Source: Flavobacteriales bacterium
GTDB lineage: Bacteria > Bacteroidota > Bacteroidia > Flavobacteriales_D > Sanyastnellaceae
Direction of reading: 5' to 3'
Assembly (NCBI GenBank): GCA_016780385.1
Contig: JADHLY010000002.1
Span: 1 to 64,000 of the forward strand
DNA length: 64,000 nt
A program made the position numbers and the translations under genes. This document shows positions 1-11,162 of the stretch, piece by piece; position 1 is the stretch's first letter; each line of letters opens with the position of its first letter. The notes beneath the pieces were generated by a model. It made no database searches. It was not told where the DNA came from and worked only from the letters and a program-made list of their open reading frames with translations.

Positions 1-1111
1 GGTCGTTCATGAAGGCCACCCGCGTCATGTAGCCACTTTCTTCCAGTGCGGCCACAGCCCCGAAGAGCAGGGCGATTTGGGGCACGAAAATCACCACGCC
101 ACCGAGCCCAGCCAACAGGCCGTCCACGAGGAGGTCTGTCCACCATCCTGCGGGCAGAGCGGTCCTGGAAGCTTCCATCAGCCATCCCATGCCCGCATCG
201 ATGAGGTCCATGGGCCAAGTGGCCCACGCGTAAACGGCTTGGAAGATCAAGAAAAAGACCCCCATCAAGATGAGCGGCCCGGCCACCTGATGGGTCAAAA
301 CACGGTCAATGCGGGCACTGATGCTGCGGCTCGCCGGTGGGTTTTGGCCGAGCGCGAGGGTGGCGATTTCACGCACCTGTCGGCTGCGGTGTCCCGCCTC
401 GCCCAATTGGAGTTCGGCCGCACCACACCCCGTATCTGCCCGGGCGGCGGCCAATGCAATCTTGGAAGCGGCATCCATCCAAAGGGGGGTGTCCTCGCCG
501 GTGACCATCAAATCAATTCCCGCGGGGCTCATTTCGGGAAACAAGGCCTCTAAAGCCGTGAGGTCAACACGGGAGCGCCACCCCTTGCTGGTCTCGGTTG
601 AGTTCGGGGGTTGGGCGGGCTGCAGGTTTCCCGAAGACAAGGTCTTCCGGAGGTCCTTAGTGCCCTTGCCGTTCAGGGCGTGTACGGCCATGACCGGACA
701 GCCCAAAGCGGTCTCAAGGGCCCCTTTGGACCAGCTGGTTGGTGCCGTTTCATTGACCACCACCACCGCAGGGAGACCGAGGTCGAGCACCTGCAGCGTG
801 AGGTAGAGGTTGCGTTTGAGGTTGGCCGCATCCATGACCACAATCAGCCCGTCGGGACGGTAGGTGTGGTTGGGGTCGAAGAGCGCATCGCGCGTCACGG
901 CTTCATCGGGGGCTTTGGGGTGTAGGCTATAGGTACCCGGCAGGTCGATGAGGTCGACAGAACGGTCACCGGCCTGGTGGGCACGAAGCCGGGCCATGAT
1001 GGGGTCCACCGTGACGCCGGGAAGGTTGGCCACTTTGGCGCGCGAACCCGTGAGGGTATTGAAGAGCGAAGTCTTCCCGCAATTGGGGTTTCCGACGAGT
1101 GCGTACTTCAT
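1..1111 (-). CDS. feoB: Ferrous iron transport protein B (FeoB), partial; runs off the left edge of the window
   Basis: Reverse-strand translation from ATG at 1111 reads MKYALVGNPNCGKTSLFNTLTGSRAKVANLPGVTVDP...DLIDLPGTYSL, with G1/G3 GTPase motifs followed by a membrane segment; missing from the ORF track because it is open at the edge. Confidence 0.93.
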   Translation of the reverse strand, partial: MKYALVGNPNCGKTSLFNTLTGSRAKVANLPGVTVDPIMARLRAHQAGDRSVDLIDLPGTYSLHPKAPDEAVTRDALFDPNHTYRPDGLIVVMDAANLKRNLYLTLQVLDLGLPAVVVVNETAPTSWSKGALETALGCPVMAVHALNGKGTKDLRKTLSSGNLQPAQPPNSTETSKGWRSRVDLTALEALFPEMSPAGIDLMVTGEDTPLWMDAASKIALAAARADTGCGAAELQLGEAGHRSRQVREIATLALGQNPPASRSISARIDRVLTHQVAGPLILMGVFFLIFQAVYAWATWPMDLIDAGMGWLMEASRTALPAGWWTDLLVDGLLAGLGGVVIFVPQIALLFGAVAALEESGYMTRVAFMND

Positions 1112-2322
1112 CGTGCGATCCACAATTCGGGGTCGAGCGGGGCACTTCCCCCTGCGTCCCACACTTCGAAGTGGGCCCTGTGCCCTGTGCCGAGGTCGAG
1201 TACGGTGCCGATGCGCTGTCCGGTGCGCACGTCTTGGCCGTCTTGCACGGCCACCTGGCTGAGGTTGGCGTAAACCGTACGGTGAGAACCGTGGTCAACC
1301 ATCACAGCCATTCCACCTCCGGGAATGCCGATCACATTGGATACGCGGCCGCTGAATACGGCAGAAACCGCAGCACCCTCGGTGGTGGCGATGTCCACAC
1401 CCCTGCGCTCGATCTTGATGCCCGGAAGTGTAGGGTGGTTGTGGGTTCCAAAGCGGCCCGTGATGACACCCTCGGCCACAGGCCATGGCAGTTTGCCCTT
1501 GTTGGCCTTGAATTCAGCGCCGATGATGCGGCCTTCGGGCGTAGCGGCAAACCCGGCATCTGCGGTGGATGCGCGGTTGGCTTCGGCGATGAGCCGGTCG
1601 ATGGCCTTGCCCAATTCAGCGCGCCGCGCTTCCTCCGTGGCGAGCTGGTCTTTCAATTGGCGTTCTTGCGTCTGCAGCTTGGCCAGCAGTGTTTCTTGGC
1701 GCCGGGTGCCGCTGCGCGCAGCGTCCCGAGCGGCGCGGAGCTCAGATTCTACGTCGACCAATGCGGCACGCTCTTGGCGCAGCGCGTTGAGCTCCTCTCT
1801 GAGAGAAGCTGTGGAGGTGGAGATGCGCTCGGCCTGTTGCTTTCGGTTGCGGCCATACTCCTCGATGAGCAGGAGCCTGCGAAAGGCTTGGGACGTGCTT
1901 TCGGCATCGAGCAACATGCCCCAGAGGGCTTCTCCCCGCTCAAGCCGCGCGGCGATGCGGATCATTTCGGCGTATTCCTCCTTGAGGGCCTCCAATTGGG
2001 CATCGGCGCCTTCCACACTCGCTTTTCGGGCATCGAGTCTGCGCTCTGCGGCCCTGCGTTCCTTTCGAAGGTTGGACAACAACTGCTGCCTCAGCTTGAG
2101 CTCTTCCTTCAGCAGCGAAAGTTCCTGTGTGGTCTGCTGCTGGTCGTCCCGAGCCGCTTTGATCAAGGCTTGTGTTTGGGCGATGCGGGCGGAAATGGCC
2201 TGCCGCTCGGCTTCCAACTCTGATTGTTTGCCCCCCTGGCCCAAGGCGCCCAAGCACAGAAGCAGGGCAGTGAGCAGCACGGTGCTGCCAGGCATCATTC
2301 GGTGACCACGATCAAAGCCCAT
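1108..2322 (-). CDS. Murein hydrolase activator / M23 family peptidase with N-terminal coiled coil (EnvC-like)
   Basis: Long coiled coil (SELEAERQAISARIAQTQ...) then an M23-like C-terminus (GRFGTHNHPTLPGIKIERRGVDIATTEGAAVSAVFSGRVSNV...VMVDHG); the longer ORF to 2526 overlaps the upstream gene, start likely 2322 or 2298. Confidence 0.88.
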   Translation of the reverse strand: MGFDRGHRMMPGSTVLLTALLLCLGALGQGGKQSELEAERQAISARIAQTQALIKAARDDQQQTTQELSLLKEELKLRQQLLSNLRKERRAAERRLDARKASVEGADAQLEALKEEYAEMIRIAARLERGEALWGMLLDAESTSQAFRRLLLIEEYGRNRKQQAERISTSTASLREELNALRQERAALVDVESELRAARDAARSGTRRQETLLAKLQTQERQLKDQLATEEARRAELGKAIDRLIAEANRASTADAGFAATPEGRIIGAEFKANKGKLPWPVAEGVITGRFGTHNHPTLPGIKIERRGVDIATTEGAAVSAVFSGRVSNVIGIPGGGMAVMVDHGSHRTVYANLSQVAVQDGQDVRTGQRIGTVLDLGTGHRAHFEVWDAGGSAPLDPELWIAR

Positions 2323-3208
2323 TCCGCCGCTCGACCTCTTCAGGAATGACAAAGGGCATCGGATAGGGCTTGCCGTATCGTGCCCGCATAATTTCAATCT
2401 CAATGCTCTGGGTACCCTCAGGCGATGAGATGACGAGACCGGTGCGGTGGGGGGTCCAACCGCCTGCCTCAGGTTCGAATCGCCCATGGCTGATTTCCAC
2501 GGAACGTCCGTTATAGAGGTCGTCAAACCGTGTCCGGGTCAGTTGATATCCGAGGCCATCAAACCAGTATCGTTTGACCAGCAAGTCCGCATCATCAGAG
2601 CGGCTCATGACCCGTTCCTGAACTTCCATGGTGGCCTCGACGGTGAGGCTGTCGTTGGGGCTGATCTCCTTTTCCTTGACCCCGACAAGCCGGCGCACGC
2701 GCCTCTTGTACTTGTTGATCAACAAATGCTCTCTGCCGTCCACCTTGGAGATGTATTTGCTCTCGTCATCCAGCAAGTTGATGCCCTCGCCGCAGAGGAC
2801 GTGCTGGGCCATTTCGTAGGTAAAGCTGGTGCCCAACAGGCTGTCAAACGTGGCATAGCCACCGACGTAAGCAAACCGGTTTCCGGGAACTTTTGACATG
2901 AAGTACACGGAGTCCTCAGACAAAAGGATACGGGCCACCTCTACGCCAAGAGCCGGTGTTATGCTGAGCCAGATGGCCGAATCGCGGCGCATGCGGGCGT
3001 TGACCTTGAATGAGTTGCGCTCGCCGTTGAGGTTGGCCTCGACTTGCAACTTCATGGCGGACCACTCCGGCTTGGCGAGGGTGGCCAAGTGCTTGCGCAC
3101 CACTGCCGATGCGCTCTCCGATCGGATGGGCTTTCCCTTTTCCAATCGGCGCATGTTGGTGCATCCCGCAAGCAACAAGACCGCTGTCAGCCACAGCACA
3201 ACCCTCAT
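2312..3208 (-). CDS. DUF4292 domain-containing lipoprotein
   Basis: Lipobox LLLAGC; 298 aa; resembles DUF4292 family proteins of Bacteroidota. Confidence 0.75.
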   Translation of the reverse strand: MRVVLWLTAVLLLAGCTNMRRLEKGKPIRSESASAVVRKHLATLAKPEWSAMKLQVEANLNGERNSFKVNARMRRDSAIWLSITPALGVEVARILLSEDSVYFMSKVPGNRFAYVGGYATFDSLLGTSFTYEMAQHVLCGEGINLLDDESKYISKVDGREHLLINKYKRRVRRLVGVKEKEISPNDSLTVEATMEVQERVMSRSDDADLLVKRYWFDGLGYQLTRTRFDDLYNGRSVEISHGRFEPEAGGWTPHRTGLVISSPEGTQSIEIEIMRARYGKPYPMPFVIPEEVERRNGL

Positions 3209-4926
3209 TCGGCGTCGATTTTGGGTTGAAGGCGTGCAGCATCACCGCCTGCTTCCAAGGCTGCTTGCCACCGCGCTCGGGCTTCCGCTGGCCGCTCCAA
3301 CGCCGAGAGGATGTCTCCGGCATGTTCAAGAACGGTCGCGGAAGGCTGGTCGCCTTCATGAAACAGAGCGAGTTCAATCCAAGTCAGGGCCTCTTCGAAA
3401 GCGCCCGCCACAAAAAGGGTCCAGGCATAGGTGTCCTCGAAATTGGCGTTGCCCGGTGACAACGCGACCACCCTGGCGGCCATCTCGACAGCCTGTTCCG
3501 GCTTGGCTTTTCGCACGGCGAGGTAGTAGGCGTAGTTGTTGAGGGCGAGGATGTTTTGGGGGTTGGCTTCGAGGGCCAGGTCGAACCAGCCATCTGAAGC
3601 CACGTGGTCGCCTTGGTCATGGGCCAGTTGGGCGAGCATGGATAACACATCAGATTCGAAATCTGGACGGTCGACGATGAGGTTGCGGGCCACTTTGAGT
3701 TGGCGTTCAGCGGCTCGGGCATCGCCCAGTTCCATGAAAGCCGTTCCACGGAAATAGGGAAACACCGGGAGGCTGGGGAAGAGACTTCCGGCGGACTCTG
3801 CAAGGCTGTTCAGCCGGGACCATTGCTGTGACCCGATGGCCAATTGGCAGGCCTCCAACCATCGCTCTGCATCATTCGGGTTGCGGTCAAGGGCTTCGAT
3901 CAAGGCCTCGAGGGCGGCCTCACTCTGACCTTGGATATCAAAGAGTGCCGCCTGCAACTCAAATGGGGCTGCGGATGTGGGGTGGGCAGCGATCAACAGG
4001 TCGATCAACTGCTGGGCTTCACCGCGCAGTTCAGGCTGGAGCTCGGCCAGTTCGATGTACGTCCACGCGATGTCTACCTTCTCCTCCATAGGGACATCGT
4101 CGGAGGCAAATGCCGCACGAACATGTCCGCGGGCGGCCTCGGTGTCGCCAGTGGCCGTGAGCATGTGGGCCCATTCGAGGTGAAGCCGGCCATTTCCTGT
4201 GCGGTCCAGTGCGGCCCGCAATACGTCTTCCGCTTCGCCACTGCGGCCGAGAGAGGCCAAGATGCGCACGCGTTGCAAGGTCCCTTCGACCACTTCTGGA
4301 AAGTCCCGCTCGAGGTTGGCCAGGTCGTCCAAAGCGTCCTCCACATCGCCATTTGCCATGTGTAAACGGTGGCGCTCGAAGTGCCACTCAGGGTCGGCCC
4401 CCCATTCTTTTTCGAGCACGTCGATGACCGCTGCCGCCTCGTCGTATCGCCCCTCTGCACTGCGGAGGTCGAGCAGCATCATGGCGGCCACGTCGTCTTC
4501 GGGCTTGTTTTCCAGCAGCCATTCCAAGGCAGCGTCGGCGTCGGCATTGCGTCCGAGCTCGAGGGCGATTTCTGCATACTCCCTGTAATACCAAGGGTTG
4601 CTGTCGTCGATGGCCACCGCGCGTTCGACCGCGGTCATCGCGGCCGCCCACTGGCCGTCCATGCGCTCGATCCGGGCGAGCTCGAAGTGCACGACATCCG
4701 AGTTGGGATCGGTATCCAAACACGCGAGCAAGGCTTCTTTGGCGCCGGCACGGTCCCCTTTGATTTTCGCCACTTGGGCCTTGTAGAAAGCCGCGTGAAA
4801 AGCGCCGTCAACGGCGCCCAAACCAGCGGACTCCGCACTGCCGGTTTTGCCCAGCAGGCTGCAGCCCCCGAGCAGCACCATGAGCGTCAAGCCCCAGCAC
4901 CATCGGTATGTCGCCGGATTCAGCAT
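3205..4926 (-). CDS. TPR-repeat lipoprotein
   Basis: Start [26 protein letters not shown] (signal peptide plus lipobox), followed by many tetratricopeptide-like repeats. Confidence 0.85.
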   Translation of the reverse strand: MLNPATYRWCWGLTLMVLLGGCSLLGKTGSAESAGLGAVDGAFHAAFYKAQVAKIKGDRAGAKEALLACLDTDPNSDVVHFELARIERMDGQWAAAMTAVERAVAIDDSNPWYYREYAEIALELGRNADADAALEWLLENKPEDDVAAMMLLDLRSAEGRYDEAAAVIDVLEKEWGADPEWHFERHRLHMANGDVEDALDDLANLERDFPEVVEGTLQRVRILASLGRSGEAEDVLRAALDRTGNGRLHLEWAHMLTATGDTEAARGHVRAAFASDDVPMEEKVDIAWTYIELAELQPELRGEAQQLIDLLIAAHPTSAAPFELQAALFDIQGQSEAALEALIEALDRNPNDAERWLEACQLAIGSQQWSRLNSLAESAGSLFPSLPVFPYFRGTAFMELGDARAAERQLKVARNLIVDRPDFESDVLSMLAQLAHDQGDHVASDGWFDLALEANPQNILALNNYAYYLAVRKAKPEQAVEMAARVVALSPGNANFEDTYAWTLFVAGAFEEALTWIELALFHEGDQPSATVLEHAGDILSALERPAEARARWQAALEAGGDAARLQPKIDAE

Positions 4927-5924
4927 GTGGATTCGGAGTAATCTCCCAAGCTGAGGTCTTCTGGTGAACGCACAATGCGCGCGTGGTTGCCAATCATGGA
5001 GCCCGATAGGCGCACCCCTTCGAGGTGGGCCTGTCCCCCTATGAGGCAGTCGCTGAGTACGCTGCCTTCGACGTGGGTGCCTGGCCCAATGGTGACCCTC
5101 GGGCCGATGACGGCATGGCGGATGACGGCACCCGCTTGTATGATGCACGGGGGGATGATCACACTGTCTTCGACGGTCGCATCCGGTGCCGTAGTCGCCA
5201 GGTCTCCCAGAAACTCCAGCATGCGCCCGTTGGTGTCGACGGTGACTTTGCGGTTGCCACAGTCCATCCACTCTTGGACTTCACCGGGCATGAAGCGTGC
5301 ACCCTGTTCGGTCAGGGCGCGGAAGGCGTCGGGCAATTGAAATTCATCGCCTTTGCGCAAGTCGTTGTCGATGAGCACATCGATTTCACGCCTGAGCGCT
5401 GCGCCGTCGCGGAAGTGATAAATGCCAATCATCGCCAAGTCTGAAACGGGGGTTTCAGGCTTTTCTGCATACTCTACAATGGCGCCTGTGTCATCCAGGA
5501 CCACCACACCGAATTGCCGGGGGTCATCGATGCGCTTCACAAACAGGTGCCCGTCCGCTTCAGGGTCGAGCTGAAAATCTGCACGGAACAGCGTGTCGGC
5601 AAAGGCCACCACGGTTTCCCCGTCGAGCCACTCCTTGGCGCACCAGACGGCATGGGCGGTTCCCAAGGGCTGGTCTTGGTGGCAAATGTGACCCCGGGCG
5701 CCCAGCTTCTCGGCCAGCGCGAGCAAGTCAGCCTCCACTTGGTCGCCAAAGTCGCCGATGACAAACGCGATGTTGTCGAACGGTGTTGGGCTCATTGCAG
5801 CGAGGTCCTCCACGAGGTGCTGCACGATGGGCTTGCCTGCAACGTGCACCAAGGGCTTGGGCACGGTCAGGGTATGTGGGCGGAGCCGGCTCCCCCGGCC
5901 AGCCATGGGAATGATGAGGTTCAT
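4920..5924 (-). CDS. Sugar-phosphate nucleotidyltransferase with C-terminal left-handed beta-helix repeats
   Basis: [33 protein letters not shown] signature; hexapeptide-type C-terminus. Confidence 0.88.
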   Translation of the reverse strand: MNLIIPMAGRGSRLRPHTLTVPKPLVHVAGKPIVQHLVEDLAAMSPTPFDNIAFVIGDFGDQVEADLLALAEKLGARGHICHQDQPLGTAHAVWCAKEWLDGETVVAFADTLFRADFQLDPEADGHLFVKRIDDPRQFGVVVLDDTGAIVEYAEKPETPVSDLAMIGIYHFRDGAALRREIDVLIDNDLRKGDEFQLPDAFRALTEQGARFMPGEVQEWMDCGNRKVTVDTNGRMLEFLGDLATTAPDATVEDSVIIPPCIIQAGAVIRHAVIGPRVTIGPGTHVEGSVLSDCLIGGQAHLEGVRLSGSMIGNHARIVRSPEDLSLGDYSESTC

Positions 5925-6382
5925 GAAGTTCCGGTATGTCCGAATCCGCCATCTCCTCGCTGGGAAGTGGCCAATTCGGCAGTGTCTTGTACGGGTGCCC
6001 ATGCCACGCGGCGGTAAGGGGCGACCACAAGTTGTGCGATGCGCTCACCGGGTTCGATGGTAAACGCCGCTTGCCCGAGGTTGATGAGCAACACCCCGAT
6101 TTCGCCGCGGTAATCGGCATCGATGGTGCCTGGGGCATTGAGCACGGTCAGGCCGTGCTTGTAGGCGAGGCCGCTGCGTGGTCGCACTTGGGCTTCGTGT
6201 CCCGCTGGAAGTTCGATGTGCAGCCCAGTGGGCATGAGCATCCGGGCCCCGGGCTCGAGGACCGTTGGGCCATCCAGTCGGGCGCGCAGGTCAAGCCCTG
6301 CACTCAGTGGGGTGGCATATTCGGGAAGGGTCAAGTCGCCCGTCTGCGCGACGCGGACTTGCAAGGGAGTGGGCTCGCTCAT
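5921..6382 (-). CDS. dut: dUTP diphosphatase
   Basis: Trimeric dUTPase motifs: [60 protein letters not shown]. Confidence 0.96.
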   Translation of the reverse strand: MSEPTPLQVRVAQTGDLTLPEYATPLSAGLDLRARLDGPTVLEPGARMLMPTGLHIELPAGHEAQVRPRSGLAYKHGLTVLNAPGTIDADYRGEIGVLLINLGQAAFTIEPGERIAQLVVAPYRRVAWAPVQDTAELATSQRGDGGFGHTGTS

Positions 6383-7158
6383 GTTCCTGGAAATTCGGGC
6401 TTTCGCTTTTCGAGGAAGGCGGCCACGCCTTCTTTGAAGTCGTCGTACCCAAAGCAGCGCCCAAATTGATCAATCTCCACCTCGTAGCCCTCAGGGGAGC
6501 CACTTGCTTGTACCGCCTGTACGGCGGCGGCCAGGGCTTTGGGGCTGTTTCTGGCTAGGGCGCCCGCTGTCTTGAGCGCGGCCTCCATGAGGTCTTCCTG
6601 CTCCACGACTTGGGTCACCAGCCCATTGCCAAGTGCCTCGTCGGCCTTGATCATCCGGGCTGACAGGATCATCTCCATGGCACGTCCGCGACCAATGATG
6701 CGGGACAAGCGCTGCGTGCCGCCGTACCCCGGAATGAGGCCCAGGGTCACCTCAGGCAATCCCATCCGCGCATTGGCCGAAGCGATACGGACGTGACAGG
6801 CCAGGGCCAATTCCAATCCTCCACCGAGAGCAAATCCACCAATCGCCGCCACAAAAGGGGTGTTGCTCAGTGCGATCGCATCAAACAAAGTGCGCTGCCC
6901 GCGTTCTGCCAATTCCCGGCCTTGGGCGCTATTGAAATCAGCAAACTCCTTGATGTCAGCACCCGCGACAAAGGCTTTTTCGCCCGAACCCGTCAAGACG
7001 ACACAGCGCACTTCATCGCGCTGTTGGACCGCCTCGACCATCTGTCCGAGTTCGCTGATAAGTGCGCCGTTCAAGGCATTGAGTTGCTTCGGTCGGTTCA
7101 GGGTCCAGCTGGCGACGTGGCCGTGCAGGACCTCGGTGACGAGGGCGGTTTCGGACAT
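6379..7158 (-). CDS. Enoyl-CoA hydratase/isomerase family protein
   Basis: Crotonase fold motifs: [51 protein letters not shown]. Confidence 0.93.
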   Translation of the reverse strand: MSETALVTEVLHGHVASWTLNRPKQLNALNGALISELGQMVEAVQQRDEVRCVVLTGSGEKAFVAGADIKEFADFNSAQGRELAERGQRTLFDAIALSNTPFVAAIGGFALGGGLELALACHVRIASANARMGLPEVTLGLIPGYGGTQRLSRIIGRGRAMEMILSARMIKADEALGNGLVTQVVEQEDLMEAALKTAGALARNSPKALAAAVQAVQASGSPEGYEVEIDQFGRCFGYDDFKEGVAAFLEKRKPEFPGT

Positions 7159-7167
7159 GCTTCGAAA

Positions 7168-8819
7168 TTAGGCAATCGAACCCCCTCCGGCGGCTTGAAG
7201 TCGACGGGTTACCTCATGCTTCGGTGTGGACCACATTTCATCGGAAATCCCGGCCTCGACAATGCGCCCCTGATCCATGACCACAGTATGGTCGCAGAGG
7301 TAGCGGACCACCCCCAAATCGTGGCTGATGAAGAGCAGCGCCAGACCGCGTTCCTCCTTGAGTTGAACCAATAAATTCAGCACCTGCGCCTGCACGCTGA
7401 CATCCAATGCCGCCACCGCTTCGTCACAGATGAGCAACTTGGGTTGGGCGGCCAAGGCCCGCGCGATCACGATGCGCTGTCGTTGGCCACCTGAGAAGGC
7501 ATCGGGCTTGCGGCTCAAGGCACTGGGCTCGAGGCCCACGGCGGTCATGAGTTGGCGGGCCTCCTCCCGGGCACTGGCGGCATCGTGGCCCCAGCGGTGG
7601 AGGACTTCACGGATCGCGTCCCCGATGTTGCGCGCCGGATTCAGGGCCGACCTGGGATCTTGAAAGACCAAGCCCACGTTGGACCGAATGTGCTCGAGCT
7701 GTTCGGGAGTATTGGCATGGGTCGGTTTTCCTGCAATGTGGATGGACCCGGAGTCCAGGCGGTGGAGTCCCAAAATGGCCCTGGCCAAGGTGGTTTTGCC
7801 ACACCCGCTGCCGCCAACGACCCCCAAGGTGCCGCCGCGGGAGAGGCTCAGGCTGACGTCCGACAAGGCCGGCACATCGCTGCCGGGGTAGGTCTTGCAT
7901 GCCCCTCGGATGTCGAGCAACGTAGCCTGAGGTTGATGGGGCACCTCAATTTCCTGGCTAGAAGAGGGCCCCGCGCCGTCCAGAAAATCCGAGAGGACAG
8001 GAAGGGGGTAGGGCCGCCCTTTCTTGGGCACACGGCATGCGAGCAACCCTTGGGTATAGGGGTGTTCCGGTGCGTCGAGCACCTGCTTCACCGGCCCCTG
8101 TTCGACCACGCGACCGTGACGCAACACCGCCACGTGGTCGGCAGCACGTTCGACCACCTCCATATCGTGCGTGACCAGCACGAGGGCGAGCCCCCGCTGT
8201 CGCTGGATGTCGGAGAGGAGCGTGAGCAATTCTGCCCGGAGCGTGCTGTCCAAAGCCGTAGTGGGCTCATCTGCGAGGATGAGGTCAGGGTTGTTGGCGA
8301 GCGCCATGGCGATCAGTACGCGTTGCTTCTGGCCTCCGGACAGGGCATGGGGATAGGCGGACCAGGCGCGCTCGGGGTCGGGCAACTGGACCTCCTCGAA
8401 CAGTGCCATTACCCGGGCTCTGGCCCCGTCTGCATCGGCCCCGCTGTGGCGCCGGATCACTTCCGCGATTTGGGCCCCGCACCGCATGGTGGGGTTGAGG
8501 CTCGTCATGGGCTCCTGAAACACCATGGTGATGCGGTCACCCCTTGGTATGGGCACGGTCGGCCCACCGTCGGCCCGCACCCAATCTCCGTTAGGTCCGC
8601 TGATGGCCCCTTTTGTCAATTGTCCACCTCCGGGAAGCAGGCCCAAGGCTGCCATGCAGCACATGGTTTTGCCCGACCCGCTTTCGCCGACCAATGCCAG
8701 GGTTTCCCCTGCATGGACAGTCAATGCGATGTCGTGCAGGATGGCCTTGTCGCCGATCGAGACGGACACATCAGCCCAAGTAAGGGCCGCGTTGGATGTG
8801 GGGTCAGAGGGTGCCACGC
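7168..8819 (-). CDS. ABC transporter, two fused ATP-binding domains (dipeptide/oligopeptide type)
   Basis: Two Walker A (GESGSGKT, GGSGCGKT), two signature motifs (LSGGQKQR, FSGGQRQR) and two Walker B; probable GTG start at 8819 overlapping the end of hppD. Confidence 0.9.
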
Positions 8820-9943
8820 AGGGACTGCTCCCGTTCAATGGCTTCGAACAACGCCTTGAAATTGCCCTTGCCAAAGCTCTGGGCGCCCTTCCGCTGAATG
8901 ATCTCGAAGAACATGGTCGGCCGGTCGACGACGGGCTTCGTGAAGATTTGCAACAGGTACCCTTCGTCATCGCGGTCGATGAGGATGCCGAGCTTGCGCA
9001 AGGGGGCGAGGTCCTCGTCAATTTCTCCGACCCTGTCGAGCACAGTATCGTAGTAGGTGCCGGGCACTTGCAGGAACTCGATGCCCCGGCGCTGGAGTTC
9101 GGTCACCGTTTCGATGATGTTGTCGGTGGCCACCGCAATGTGCTGGATACCGGCTCCTTGGTAGAAGTCGATGTACTCCTCGATTTGGGACTTCTTTCGG
9201 CCTTCGGCGGGCTCGTTGATGGGGAACTTGATCCGGCCATTTCCATTGCTCATGACCTTGGACATCAACGCAGTATACTCCGTCGAAATGTCCTTGTCGT
9301 CGAAGGAAACGAGCTGAGCGAAGCCCATGACCTTGGCGTAGAATTGGCACCAGGTGTTCATCTCACCCCAGCCCACATTGCCCACCATGTGGTCGATGTA
9401 TTTCAGGCCCAAGGACTGGACTTCTCCCGCGGGATTCCAGGCCGCGTAACCGGGAAGAAAAACGCCGTTGTAGTGCTTGCGCTCCACGAAGACGTGGATG
9501 GTGTCGCCATAGGTTTCGATGCCGCTGAGGACCACTTTGCCGTGCTCGTCTTCGCGGGTTTCGGGAGCAAATACACTGACCGCTCCTCGGGAGGTGGTTT
9601 CCTTCCAACTTTTTGCAGCATCGTCCACCCACAGGGCGACGGCCTTGACACCGTCGCCATGGCGGTTGAGGTGGTCGTTGAGTGGCCCGCCCGCCGCGAG
9701 CGGCGTGGTCAGCACCAAGGTGATCTTGTCCTGGCGCAGGACGTAGCTGACGCTGTCGGCACTGCCGGTTTCCAGCCCCTTGTAGGCCAGCGGCTGGAAT
9801 CCCCAAGCGTGCATGTAGTAATAGGCACTCTGCTTGGCGTTTCCAACGATGAGTTCGACGTGGTCGGTACCGAGCAGGGGCAGAAAATCCTCGGCTTCGG
9901 GCACCACGATTTCAGGTTGTGGGGTGTGCTGTTCCATGGTCAT
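8804..9943 (-). CDS. hppD: 4-hydroxyphenylpyruvate dioxygenase
   Basis: VOC-fold HPPD sequence with YIDHMVGNV, AGIQHIAVATDNI, GYLLQIFTKPVVDRPTMFFEIIQRKGAQSFGKGNFKALFEAIEREQ. Confidence 0.96.
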   Translation of the reverse strand: MTMEQHTPQPEIVVPEAEDFLPLLGTDHVELIVGNAKQSAYYYMHAWGFQPLAYKGLETGSADSVSYVLRQDKITLVLTTPLAAGGPLNDHLNRHGDGVKAVALWVDDAAKSWKETTSRGAVSVFAPETREDEHGKVVLSGIETYGDTIHVFVERKHYNGVFLPGYAAWNPAGEVQSLGLKYIDHMVGNVGWGEMNTWCQFYAKVMGFAQLVSFDDKDISTEYTALMSKVMSNGNGRIKFPINEPAEGRKKSQIEEYIDFYQGAGIQHIAVATDNIIETVTELQRRGIEFLQVPGTYYDTVLDRVGEIDEDLAPLRKLGILIDRDDEGYLLQIFTKPVVDRPTMFFEIIQRKGAQSFGKGNFKALFEAIEREQSLRGTL

Positions 9944-9951
9944 TGCAGGGT

Positions 9952-11136
9952 TCAGTCGATTTTCTTTGGGGCATAGCCGAGCCAGCTGGTGTGGTATCCG
10001 CCGTCTTCGATGTCCATGGCTTGCTGCGTGAGCCGAAGGGGGCGGAAGGTGTCCACCATGACAGCGAGCTCTGCGGTGCCCGTTTTTCCGATGGAGCCCT
10101 CGTAGGTGCCGGGGTGCGGACCGTGTGGAATGCCGCCTGGGTGCAGGGTCAAGTCACCCCGCGAAATGCCTTTCCTGCTCATGAAGTTGCCCTCCACATA
10201 GTAAAGCACCTCGTCCGAGTCGATGTTGGAATGGTTGTAGGGTGCGGGGATGGCCTTCGGGTGATAGTCGTACAGCCGTGGACAGAAGCTACAGATGACA
10301 AACGCATCGGTCTCAAAGGTCTGGTGCACGGGAGGCGGCTGGTGGACGCGTCCGGTGATGGGCTCGAAGTCATGGATGGAAAAGGCGTAAGGAAAATGGT
10401 AGCCATCCCAGCCGACCACATCGAAGGGGTGCCGGCCGTAGGTCACGGTGTGGATCATGCCCTCCTTTCGGATGTCGATGGGAAATGCGCCTTCGCGGTC
10501 CACCGGTGCCTGTAGTTCTGGCGTGCGGAAGTCGCGCTCGCAATACGGACTGTGTTCGAGCAACTGCCCAAAGTGATTGCGGTAGCGCTTGGGGGTCACA
10601 ATGGGGTGCGCGCTTTCCACCACAAGCCAGCGCTGTTCGGACCCCGAAGCGGGGGCCCAACGGTGGATGACACCGCGGGGGATGACGAGGTAGTCGCCCG
10701 GCTTGTAGGCGAGGTGGCCAAACATCGTTTCCAGCGTGCCTTCCCCATCGTGGATGAAGACGACCTCATCGGAGTCGGCATTCTTGTAGAACCGGTCTCC
10801 TTCGTCTTCCGCATCGGGACGCGCCACCGAAATGGTACAGTCCGCATTGAACATCATGGGGACCCGGGCTTCGAGCGCTTGCCCGGATGAGACCGCTTCA
10901 AATCCGGGTATGCGCCGTGATGTAATGTGCTCTCGCACCCCTTCAACAGGCCGGGCATCGCGCGGGTCGGCCACAGCGGCCACCATGGTCGGAGGGTAAA
11001 GGTGGTAGAGCAGAGAGCTCATCCCCACAAAGCCAATGGTCCCGAACAACTGTTCGTGATGCAGGGTGCCGTCAGGCTTGGTGAATTGGGTGTGCCGCTT
11101 GTGCGGAAGCTGCCCCTTCCTCTGGTAGAATGGCAT
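9952..11136 (-). CDS. hmgA: Homogentisate 1,2-dioxygenase
   Basis: Cupin-type HGD sequence (FGHLAYKPGDYLVIPRGVIHRW; HPGGIPHGPHPGTYEGSIG); adjacent to hppD. Confidence 0.93.
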   Translation of the reverse strand: MPFYQRKGQLPHKRHTQFTKPDGTLHHEQLFGTIGFVGMSSLLYHLYPPTMVAAVADPRDARPVEGVREHITSRRIPGFEAVSSGQALEARVPMMFNADCTISVARPDAEDEGDRFYKNADSDEVVFIHDGEGTLETMFGHLAYKPGDYLVIPRGVIHRWAPASGSEQRWLVVESAHPIVTPKRYRNHFGQLLEHSPYCERDFRTPELQAPVDREGAFPIDIRKEGMIHTVTYGRHPFDVVGWDGYHFPYAFSIHDFEPITGRVHQPPPVHQTFETDAFVICSFCPRLYDYHPKAIPAPYNHSNIDSDEVLYYVEGNFMSRKGISRGDLTLHPGGIPHGPHPGTYEGSIGKTGTAELAVMVDTFRPLRLTQQAMDIEDGGYHTSWLGYAPKKID

Positions 11137-11162
11137 GTCTGCAAGTTAGCGTGAACCGGGTT

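Noticed and set aside
1099-2223. 374-aa plus-strand ORF and other ORFs opposite feoB/M23
   Set aside because: Minus-strand products are recognisable (FeoB GTPase motifs, M23 peptidase); the plus-strand ORFs have no domain-like features.
7168-9021. 617-aa ORF start at 9021 for the ABC ATPase
   Set aside because: The first about 67 residues (MTRTSPPCASSASSS...) are out-of-frame hppD sequence; a GTG start near 8819 gives a normal N-terminus.
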